From the NCBI GenBank assembly GCA_947166105.1, contig CAMVCZ010000037.1, forward strand, positions 1 through 34,238: a DNA stretch of 34,238 nt, given 5' to 3'. Position 1 is the first letter of the stretch. Every line of letters begins with the position of its first letter. The translations under genes were made by a program, and so were the position numbers. The notes under the pieces are model-generated. The model made no database searches. It was given only the letters and a program-made list of their open reading frames with translations, and had not been told where the DNA came from. Origin of the DNA: an uncultured Bacteroidales bacterium (GTDB lineage: Bacteria; Bacteroidota; Bacteroidia; Bacteroidales; F082). Of the stretch, positions 7,202 to 13,318 are shown piece after piece.

Positions 7202-7933
7202 ATGATTAGAAAGTCTATTTTTACTCTGATGTTTTTGACTGTAATAGGCTGGGTTTCAGCGCAATCATTACAGTTTGAATTGAATGGTACCGTCTATACT
7301 GAAGGCGAATCCATCGTATGCAACACCCAATCCGAATGGGGTGAGTTCATTCAGGACATGCAGCTCAGGAACCTTACAGGCCAAGACATGAACATTTTGG
7401 TTGAAAAAGAGGTCTTGGATGACATTGAAGGCTGCATGAACTATTTCTGCTGGGGCATGTGCTTCAGCCCTGATATCATCGTCAGCCCGAATCCTGTTGC
7501 CGTGGCTGCCAATAGTGTCACCGAAGAAGGCGCACTTTCGTTCCACGCCATGTTTGACGAAACCATCTTTGGCAAGGTGCAAGTGAAGTATTACGCCTAT
7601 GATGAGCGTCATCCCGAAGAGAAAGTTTCTATCGTTGTCGTTTTCCACAAGTCGGGTGCCGGTGTCGACGAGCAAGTGCGCTACAACTTGGGTCATGCCT
7701 ACCCCAACCCCGCCTCAACGGAGGTTCGTTTCGACTATGAACTTTCGGGAAGCGAAAACGCCTCTGTTTCCGTGTACAACCTGCTGGGTCAGGAAGTGCT
7801 TCGTGAAGAATTGAATGTCGCTCAAGGTCAGGTTTCGTTCTCGGTGGCCGACCTCAACGAAGGCATCTATTTCTGCAACCTGAAGGTGAACGGCCAAGCC
7901 GTGAGCACCGAAAAGTTCATCGTAAAGAAATAA
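7202..7933 (+). CDS. Secreted protein with T9SS type A sorting domain, otherwise unknown
   Basis: The 243-residue protein has a signal peptide at 1-20. Residues 21-150 are a beta-rich domain that I do not recognise, with four cysteines (40, 78, 83, 87), three of them clustered in GCMNYFCWGMC. Residues 164-243 are a T9SS type A sorting domain: LGHAYPNPASTEVRF, VSVYNLLGQEVL, LNEGIYF and a lysine-ending FIVKK. It should therefore be exported by the SprA translocon encoded further along in this window. It is transcribed alone, from a promoter at 7127-7158 to a hairpin at 7981-8010. Confidence 0.82.
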   Translation: MIRKSIFTLMFLTVIGWVSAQSLQFELNGTVYTEGESIVCNTQSEWGEFIQDMQLRNLTGQDMNILVEKEVLDDIEGCMNYFCWGMCFSPDIIVSPNPVAVAANSVTEEGALSFHAMFDETIFGKVQVKYYAYDERHPEEKVSIVVVFHKSGAGVDEQVRYNLGHAYPNPASTEVRFDYELSGSENASVSVYNLLGQEVLREELNVAQGQVSFSVADLNEGIYFCNLKVNGQAVSTEKFIVKK

Positions 7934-7980
7934 GAGTTTTTTGTTTTTATAGCAATAGTTTTGTTTTTTCATGGTCATTG

Positions 7981-8010
7981 GAGAAAGCCGCTCTTCGGGG
8001 CGGCTTTCTC
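7981..8010 (+). terminator. Terminator hairpin
   Basis: Perfect 11-bp stem GAGAAAGCCGC (7981-7991) / GCGGCTTTCTC (8000-8010) with loop TCTTCGGG. It lies 47 bases after the stop of the T9SS cargo gene. The T tract is short. Confidence 0.7.
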
Positions 8011-8075
8011 ATGCGATTCATAGAGTTGCAAGGTTACAACCCAAAGAAAAGCCTATGTTTTTCGCAAAAAAATAC

Positions 8076-8083
8076 GACTTTTG
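8076..8083 (+). promoter_or_regulatory. Probable -7 promoter box for the PspC operon
   Basis: GACTTTTG, followed by C, matches TAnnTTTG at seven of eight positions. It lies about 50 bases before the ATG at 8134. Confidence 0.4.
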
Positions 8084-8133
8084 CACGCTATTTGATAAAG
8101 AAGCGGAGAATCAACCATTTAAACAAAACAACT

Positions 8134-8553
8134 ATGAACAAAAAACTTGAAAGAGACGCGCAAAACAAAGTGATTGGCGGCGTGTGCGCAGGATTGGCCA
8201 ACTATTTCGACATGGATGTCGCCCTCGTCAGGGTGATTTTCGCTTTAGCACTGCTGGGGTTCGGTGCTGGATTCTGGCTCTATGTGATTCTTTGGATCGT
8301 GTTGCCCGCCGGCAACGGAGTGACCATTGAGACGACGCTCGACGAAAACGGAAATTATGTCATGTCCGAACCGTCAGCCGAGCAAAAGAAAAACAAAGGC
8401 AGCCTCACAGCAGGACTCATCCTCATCGGCATTGGCGCATTAGGCCTTATCAATCAGTACATTCCAGAAATCAATTGGCAAACGGCCTGGCCGATACTGC
8501 TCATCGTGCTTGGCCTGCTGCTCATCATCCCCTTCAAAAGCAAAAAGCCATGA
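8134..8553 (+). CDS. PspC domain membrane protein
   Basis: The 139-residue protein opens with a PspC domain: residues 1-60 include KLERDAQNKVIGGVCAGLA, NYFDMDVALVRVIFAL and a transmembrane helix ending WIVLPAG. After a charged linker, two more hydrophobic segments (about 90-134, with WPILLIVLGLLLIIPF) resemble the LiaI/LiaF-type transmembrane region. PspC-family proteins sense or buffer stress at the cytoplasmic membrane. The ATG at 8134 starts directly at the conserved domain; the frame is open further upstream but runs through a terminator hairpin. Its stop overlaps the next start by 4 bases. Confidence 0.85.
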   Translation: MNKKLERDAQNKVIGGVCAGLANYFDMDVALVRVIFALALLGFGAGFWLYVILWIVLPAGNGVTIETTLDENGNYVMSEPSAEQKKNKGSLTAGLILIGIGALGLINQYIPEINWQTAWPILLIVLGLLLIIPFKSKKP

Positions 8554-8849
8554 AAAGCAGGAACTTGTTTTTGGGCATCATCTTCCTCTTTGTCGGGGTG
8601 GTGACCCTTTTGGCTACGCTTGATGTCATTGAATTCAGTTGGGGTGTGGCTTGGCGGTTGTGGCCCATGCTGCTCATTCTCATCGGCATTGCCATTCTGC
8701 CGCTTCGCGACGGAATAAAAGCCTTGCTTTTGATTGCAGCTTTGACTATTGGGGTGCTCTTGTATCGCCATGAGGCTGAAAACCATTCGCAGCTTTGGTT
8801 TTTCTCCCAAAACATGACCGAAGTGCAAGTGAATCAACCATGCTCATAA
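8550..8849 (+). CDS. Small LiaI/LiaF-like (DUF5668-type) membrane protein
   Basis: This is a 99-residue protein whose ATG overlaps the stop of the PspC gene (ATGA). Hydrophobic segments at about residues 5-25, 33-52 and 56-70 carry the WRLWPMLLILIGIAIL pattern also present in the C-terminal half of its neighbour, so the pair may have arisen by sharing or duplicating this module. The C-terminal 28 residues are polar and include a histidine- and aromatic-containing stretch. The likely role is as a partner of the PspC protein in the inner membrane; this is inferred from the overlap and shared domain. Confidence 0.68.
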   Translation: MKSRNLFLGIIFLFVGVVTLLATLDVIEFSWGVAWRLWPMLLILIGIAILPLRDGIKALLLIAALTIGVLLYRHEAENHSQLWFFSQNMTEVQVNQPCS

Positions 8850-8932
8850 GGCTTTTTGGCTTCTTGAAGTGACTTTTTTTGAGTTTTAGAGAATTTTTTG
8901 AAATTTTTGTGCTTTGTTTCATGATAATTTGT

Positions 8933-8940
8933 TTACTTTG
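8933..8940 (+). promoter_or_regulatory. Possible -7 promoter box for the TonB-dependent receptor gene
   Basis: TTACTTTG, followed by C, matches TAnnTTTG at seven of eight positions and lies 44 bases before the ATG at 8985. No -33 box at normal spacing is evident. Confidence 0.35.
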
Positions 8941-8984
8941 CACCTTCTTATAAAGTAATACAAATTTTCAGAATTGATTGCACT

Positions 8985-11330
8985 ATGAAGAATCTCCATT
9001 TTACTAAACTGATTTTCACGAGTTTATTCTTGTTTGTTGCTGTTGTTGCGGCAAAAGCCCAAGACAACAGCATCAAAGGCTTTGTATATCAGGAATCCAA
9101 TGGCGAGCCGATGATGTTCACCAACGTTTACCTGAAAGGCACCAACTACGGCGGATCGACCAACGAGAACGGTTATTTCAACATCAACCGGATTCCCGAC
9201 GGCAAGTACACCTTATTGATAACCAGCGTGGGCTATGACACGATTTCGGAAACTTTCACGCTTGCGAACAACCAAAGCATCAGCCGCAAGTATTACCTGA
9301 AAGAAGCCAGCCAACAGTTGGAAACGGTGACCATCACCGCCGACAAGATTGAGGCCCGCACCGAAACCAAGACTTCTGTCATTACGGTGACACCCAAGAC
9401 GATAACCAAGATTCCGAGCGTGGGCGGTCAGGCCGACTTTGCCCAATACCTGCAAGTGGTGCCAGGTGTCATCTTCACCGGCGACCAAGGCGGACAGCTC
9501 TACATCCGTGGCGGCTCGCCCATACAAAACAAGGTGCTTTTGGACGGCATGGTGGTCTACAATCCCTTCCATTCCATCGGTTTGTTCTCGGTGTTCGATA
9601 CCGACATCATTCGCAATGCCGACGTCTACACTGGCGGCTTCGGTGCCGAATACAGCGGACGCATTTCGTCCATCATGGACATCTCCACCCGCGACGGCAA
9701 CAAGAAACGCATTTCGGGAAAAATCGGCGGCAACACCTTCGGTGCCAAGGTGATGATTGAAGGCCCGCTGAAAAAAGCCAAAAAACCAGACGATGCCACG
9801 GCTTCGTTCATCATTTCAGCAAAGAACTCCTATTTAGAGCAGACGAGCAAGGCCATATATCCCTACGCATCGGAAAACGGCCTGCCTTTCAACTTCCAAG
9901 ACATTTACGGAAAAGTGTCGCTCAATGCGCCCAACGGCAGCAAGGTCAATCTGTTCGGTTTTTCGTTCAACGACCAAGTGAACAACTACATGTCGCTCTC
10001 CAACTTCGGTTGGAAGTCATTCGGAGCAGGCACCAACTTCCTCGTCATTCCGGGCAAGGCTCCCGTGATGATTGAAGGTAACATTGCCTATTCGAGCTAC
10101 ACATCAACGATGAAAGAGACGGACAACCCCGACCGCTACAGCAACATCAACGGCTTCAACATGGGCTTCGACTTCAGCCAGTTCATGGGCAAAAATACCC
10201 TGAAATACGGTATTGAAATGTTGGGCTACACCACCGATTATGTCACCTATAGCGTGTATGGACACAACAGAATCGGTGCGAAACTGAACTCGACCGAAAT
10301 TGGCATCTATGCCAAATACAAGGCCGTGTTGGGCAAGTTCTTGCTTGAGCCGAGCTTCCGATTGCAGTGGTACGCTTCGCTGCCCGACCTTTCGCCCGAG
10401 CCGCGTATTGCCGTCAAGTACAATGCCACCGACCGTTTCCGCCTGAAGGCCGCAGCGGGCATGTACTCACAGAATTTTGTGGCCGCCACCAGCGACCGCG
10501 ATGTGGTGAACCTGTTCTACGGTTTCCTCTCTGGCATCGACAACCTCCCCGACACCTACAACGGCAAACCCATCACCAGCTACCTGCAAAAAGCCAACCA
10601 CTTCATTCTCGGCGGTGAGTTTGACCTGACCAACAACATGACGGTCAATTTGGAGGGTTATTGGAAAGATTTCAACCAGTTGACCAACATCAACCGCAAT
10701 AAGATTTACGCCGACACGCAGCAAAACTCCGACATTCCCGACCTGCTGAAGAAGGACTTCACCAAGGAAACAGGCGATGCCTACGGTTTTGATGTTTCCC
10801 TGAAGTATGAGGACAAGCACTGGTATGTATGGGCCGTGTATGCTTTGGGCTTCGTGACGAGAGAATACGAGAAGGCAGTTGAGAGCGGCGTGGAGCTGAC
10901 ACAATACGCGCCCCACTTCGACCGCCGCCACAACATCAATTTGATTTTGACCTACACAGCGGGTGCCAAACGCGAATGGGAGTTCAGCGGACGTTGGAAC
11001 TTCGGCAGCGGATTCCCCTTTACACAGGTGCAGGGCTTCTATGAGTATTATTCTTTCCAAGACGGCATCAACTTCGACTACACCACCACCAATGGCCAAT
11101 TGGGTGTGCTTTACGGCAATCTGAACGAGGGCCGTTTGCCCACCTATCACCGCTTCGACATTGATGTGAAACGCAAGTTCTTCTTCACTGAGAACATCAA
11201 CTTGGAGGTTGACCTCAGCGTGACCAACATCTACAACCGCGAGAACGTGTTTTATGTGAATTTGGTTTCCGGCCAAACAGCCCGTCAGTTGCCCATCCTC
11301 CCGACCTTGGGTTTAACCTTTTCGTTCTGA
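8985..11330 (+). CDS. TonB-dependent outer-membrane receptor with carboxypeptidase-regulatory-like domain
   Basis: The 781-residue protein has a signal peptide at 1-25. Residues 27-110 form a carboxypeptidase D regulatory-like beta domain (SIKGFVYQESNGEPMMFTNV, GYFNINRIPDGKY). Residues ~130-250 are the plug, with QVVPGVI, QLYIRGGSP, NKVLLDGMVVYNPFH and the ADVYTGGFGAEYSGRISS segment. A 22-strand-type barrel follows and ends in phenylalanine (LGLTFSF), as usual for outer-membrane barrels. It has no SusD-type partner next to it, so it is not a classic polysaccharide-utilisation pair. The substrate is unknown. It is a single gene followed by the REP-rich transposase region. Confidence 0.9.
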   Translation: MKNLHFTKLIFTSLFLFVAVVAAKAQDNSIKGFVYQESNGEPMMFTNVYLKGTNYGGSTNENGYFNINRIPDGKYTLLITSVGYDTISETFTLANNQSISRKYYLKEASQQLETVTITADKIEARTETKTSVITVTPKTITKIPSVGGQADFAQYLQVVPGVIFTGDQGGQLYIRGGSPIQNKVLLDGMVVYNPFHSIGLFSVFDTDIIRNADVYTGGFGAEYSGRISSIMDISTRDGNKKRISGKIGGNTFGAKVMIEGPLKKAKKPDDATASFIISAKNSYLEQTSKAIYPYASENGLPFNFQDIYGKVSLNAPNGSKVNLFGFSFNDQVNNYMSLSNFGWKSFGAGTNFLVIPGKAPVMIEGNIAYSSYTSTMKETDNPDRYSNINGFNMGFDFSQFMGKNTLKYGIEMLGYTTDYVTYSVYGHNRIGAKLNSTEIGIYAKYKAVLGKFLLEPSFRLQWYASLPDLSPEPRIAVKYNATDRFRLKAAAGMYSQNFVAATSDRDVVNLFYGFLSGIDNLPDTYNGKPITSYLQKANHFILGGEFDLTNNMTVNLEGYWKDFNQLTNINRNKIYADTQQNSDIPDLLKKDFTKETGDAYGFDVSLKYEDKHWYVWAVYALGFVTREYEKAVESGVELTQYAPHFDRRHNINLILTYTAGAKREWEFSGRWNFGSGFPFTQVQGFYEYYSFQDGINFDYTTTNGQLGVLYGNLNEGRLPTYHRFDIDVKRKFFFTENINLEVDLSVTNIYNRENVFYVNLVSGQTARQLPILPTLGLTFSF

Positions 11331-11403
11331 TTTAGGGAATTGTATCGGACGCATAACGTAAACCTTTCAAAACGGCAGCCGAGGTATGGCAGCCGAATGG
11401 TTC

Positions 11404-11445
11404 ATTTCACCACGGGGCTGTAGGGCTGTCACACCGTGGCAGCCG
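11404..11445 (+). repeat. REP element left of the transposase gene
   Basis: GTAG (11420-11423) is followed by a 21-nt hairpin: outer arms GGCTG and CAGCC, inner arms CAC and GTG, loop ACC, with one symmetric t/g mismatch. The 16 bases before GTAG also match the right-hand copy, making a direct repeat of about 40 bp that flanks the RAYT gene. Degenerate half copies (GGCAGCC) lie at 11374-11380 and 11389-11395. Confidence 0.75.
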
Positions 11446-11453
11446 CATATTAT

Positions 11454-12044
11454 TCACCGTTTTTTATAAAACCGATCCAATTCCCATTTCATTGGATTGT
11501 TTTGGATATAATTGGCAATATGGTTCATTTCGATTTGGTTGCGAATGATATGGTCATGGAAACGGGGTTGCCATGCAAACGGAATGTCGTGTTCATTGGC
11601 GTATTTGGTGACTGCGGATTTGATACCACGCACCACGGATGCCAAATTCCCCGATTGCGGTCCAAACCGTAGGGACGCACCGCGTGCGTCCGCTGAAACA
11701 TTGTCTGGCACATTATCTGCGGACACATTCGATGTGTCCCTACACGCGGACGCATTCGATGCGTCCCTACAGGGGACAACGCGGTTATATACAACAATTA
11801 GATGAACATGGTTGGGCATAACCACGAACATTGGGATTTCCACATCATTTTGGCGAATAACCGCCGTTTGTTCGATTTGTTTCGCCGTCCATTTCCCAAT
11901 TTCCGACAATTCCACCCGACCATCAACCACATCGCCAAAATACAAATCATGGTTTTTCGTGCAAAAGATCACGAAATACCTTCCGCCATTGTAATCGTGC
12001 CATGTGGCACGCGGTGATTTCCGTTGTGGCAGATTGTATGGCAT
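11454..12044 (-). CDS. REP-associated tyrosine transposase (RAYT, Y1/HUH family)
   Basis: RAYTs are single-strand nucleases that recognise and move REP sequences. This 196-residue protein has the family start RATWHDYNGGRYFVIFCT, the HUH motif in VVMPNHVHLIVV, and the late YIQNNPMKWELD containing the catalytic-type tyrosine. After the HUH strand, about 40 residues are encoded by three REP hairpins and their spacers and form 9-residue repeats (CRDASNASA, then CRDTSNVSA). The conserved helix LASVVRGIKSAVTKYAN resumes afterwards in the same frame. I chose the ATG at 12044; a TTG two codons upstream is also possible. A consensus promoter lies directly upstream, REP hairpins flank the gene on both sides, and no stop or frameshift is seen, so it may be active. 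Confidence 0.88.
   Translation of the reverse strand: MPYNLPQRKSPRATWHDYNGGRYFVIFCTKNHDLYFGDVVDGRVELSEIGKWTAKQIEQTAVIRQNDVEIPMFVVMPNHVHLIVVYNRVVPCRDASNASACRDTSNVSADNVPDNVSADARGASLRFGPQSGNLASVVRGIKSAVTKYANEHDIPFAWQPRFHDHIIRNQIEMNHIANYIQNNPMKWELDRFYKKR
11669..11691 (+). repeat. REP hairpin A inside the transposase gene
   Basis: GTAG followed by arms GGACGCAC (11673-11680) and GTGCGTCC (11684-11691) around a 3-nt loop. It is oriented opposite to copies B and C and lies within the RAYT coding frame. Confidence 0.8.
11721..11743 (-). repeat. REP hairpin B inside the transposase gene
   Basis: Read on the minus strand: GTAG, then arms GGACACAT and ATGTGTCC around a 3-nt loop. Compared with copy C, a G-C pair in the stem is replaced by A-T on both sides, a compensatory change. 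It encodes RDTSNVS of the transposase. Confidence 0.8.
11748..11770 (-). repeat. REP hairpin C inside the transposase gene
   Basis: Read on the minus strand: GTAG, then arms GGACGCAT and ATGCGTCC around a 3-nt loop. It is spaced 27 bases (9 codons) from copy B, so both are read in the same frame as RDASNAS and RDTSNVS. Confidence 0.8.
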
Positions 12045-12061
12045 TGTCAATCAATTTGGTG

Positions 12062-12092
12062 CAAAGATATGGTTTTTTCGGTACAAAACAAA
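12062..12092 (-). promoter_or_regulatory. Consensus promoter for the RAYT gene
   Basis: On the minus strand TATCTTTG (12069-12062), followed by C, is an exact TAnnTTTG box, and TTTG (12092-12089) sits exactly 19 bases upstream as the -33 box. The leader to the ATG at 12044 would be only about 10 bases. Confidence 0.65.
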
Positions 12093-12121
12093 GGCCGTAG
12101 CGTGAAAATCTGATATTTTGC

Positions 12122-12140
12122 GGCTGCCGTGATACGACAA
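12122..12140 (-). repeat. Degenerate REP element
   Basis: Read on the minus strand, the inner arms CGT/ACG and the terminal GGCAGCC are kept, but the GTAG and the first outer arm GGCTG are lost. Confidence 0.55.
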
Positions 12141-12155
12141 AACATTTTTCATCGC

Positions 12156-12235
12156 GGCTGCCGTGGTACGACAGCCCTACAACCCAACGGGACAATTTCA
12201 CCCTGGGCTGTAGGGCTGTCACACTGTGGCAGCCG
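12156..12235. repeat. REPIN: two REP hairpins in inverted orientation, right of the transposase gene
   Basis: The left unit (12156-12180, minus) and right unit (12210-12234, plus) each carry GTAG plus a hairpin with outer arms GGCTG/CAGCC. The inner arms are CGT/ACG in the left unit and CAC/GTG in the right: the bases differ but pairing is kept. The units are separated by 29 bases and the whole can fold as one long hairpin. The right unit and the 16 bases before it repeat the copy at 11404-11445. Confidence 0.78.
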
Positions 12236-12268
12236 AAAAAAACAGCGCATCTATTTTTGTATAATAAA

Positions 12269-13252
12269 TTAGTAGTCTAAAAATTCGTCTGGATAAAATA
12301 AACCATAGAATTCCTCTGGAAGATTGTTAAAAGATACTATTGCATCGCATACAAACTGCCGAATTCTTTTCTCATTCAAAAAGTACCCCTCAAGATGTTC
12401 ATATCCCTCGTCATCGCATCCACATTTCTCTTCTATGAATTCATCTACATCCATTGAAAAGATGCCTTCCGATGGTTGAGTTTCAATGCATCTTTCTTCG
12501 TAGTCATATTCATTATTGTAAAAACATTTCTGTACTTTTCCTCTCTTTATATCCCATACAATTTGAGCATAATGTCTGTTATTGTATTCATATGCCTCAA
12601 CAATATCTTGTGCATAAGAATTCAATTTGAGGTATACAGCGTTTGCTCGGTCTCTTTGGGATAGTAATATCTCTATGTTTTCAACAAACTCATCTATATT
12701 CTGATCAATAATACATCTGTTGAAAATATATTTAGGTTTATTGTCTTCGACTTCAACTATCCATCCGTCAGTCTCATCGCCATATTGGTTGTAACTATGG
12801 TAATATTTAAATTCTGCACCACTAGCCTCCCATTTATTAACATCAATTACAATATAGTCGTAGTGATAATCATCTTCCTGCTTTTTTAGTCTCAACAGCG
12901 AATCCTTCAATTTGTTTTTATCATTTCTTTGTTGGGGCTCAAATTTATACAATATATTTATACCCATCGTTATTGCAAATTGAGAATGTCCATCTTGATC
13001 ATCCTTTGAAAACTCACAATTTTCCAAAAAACACTTTTTTTCTTCGTCATCAGTACATAACTTAAACTTGTTAGCCACACGACGGCTCATTACAGCATAG
13101 TCTTCTGTAAGACCTTCATATGTAATCGCTTTTTCAAATAAAAGAAATAAAATCTTTTCATTAGTTTTGATACCATCTTCGTCATGGTAAACTTTATCAT
13201 TAGATTCACACACTTCAAAAGCATGTGCGACCATTATTTCTTTAAGCTTCAT
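12269..13252 (-). CDS. Hypothetical protein, A+T-rich orphan gene
   Basis: I do not recognise this 327-residue protein. It has no signal peptide or membrane segment and is acidic, with many D, E, N, K and Y residues. A YDYIVIDVNKWEA strand lies near residue 135 and a cysteine pair EEKCGCDDEGYE near residue 285. Base composition is clearly more A+T-rich than the surrounding genes, which suggests recent acquisition. I chose the ATG at 13252 (MKLKEIMVAHAFEV). An upstream ATG at 13300 lies inside the nifJ terminator hairpin, so it is unlikely. No promoter box was seen, and the gene follows nifJ on the same strand, so expression may depend on read-through. It lies next to the RAYT/REP region. Confidence 0.7.
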   Translation of the reverse strand: MKLKEIMVAHAFEVCESNDKVYHDEDGIKTNEKILFLLFEKAITYEGLTEDYAVMSRRVANKFKLCTDDEEKKCFLENCEFSKDDQDGHSQFAITMGINILYKFEPQQRNDKNKLKDSLLRLKKQEDDYHYDYIVIDVNKWEASGAEFKYYHSYNQYGDETDGWIVEVEDNKPKYIFNRCIIDQNIDEFVENIEILLSQRDRANAVYLKLNSYAQDIVEAYEYNNRHYAQIVWDIKRGKVQKCFYNNEYDYEERCIETQPSEGIFSMDVDEFIEEKCGCDDEGYEHLEGYFLNEKRIRQFVCDAIVSFNNLPEEFYGLFYPDEFLDY

Positions 13253-13270
13253 ATGATATTTTTTAGAATA

Positions 13271-13304
13271 AAAGTTGTGGAGGCCTTTCGACCTCCACAA
13301 CTTT
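13271..13304 (-). terminator. Terminator of nifJ
   Basis: Perfect 13-bp stem AAAGTTGTGGAGG (13271-13283) / CCTCCACAACTTT (13292-13304) with an 8-nt loop, followed on the minus strand by a T-rich tail. It lies 14 bases after the nifJ stop. Confidence 0.85.
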
Positions 13305-13318
13305 GGGCTTTATTGGGT

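Noticed and set aside
7978..8133. Upstream extension of the PspC gene
   Set aside because: The stretch runs through a terminator hairpin and the promoter box; the PspC domain starts at the ATG at 8134.
8985..11330. SusC-type receptor of a polysaccharide-utilisation locus
   Set aside because: No SusD-like gene or glycoside hydrolase is adjacent, and the length (781) is shorter than typical SusC proteins.
11669..11770. Short spaced repeats as a CRISPR array
   Set aside because: The units are palindromes in mixed orientation with 4- and 29-base spacers, lie in a coding frame, and have the GTAG-hairpin form of REPs; no cas genes are nearby.
13253..13300. Earlier start for the orphan gene at 12269
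   Set aside because: The ATG at 13300 lies in the nifJ terminator stem, and the extra 16 residues look like non-coding translation.
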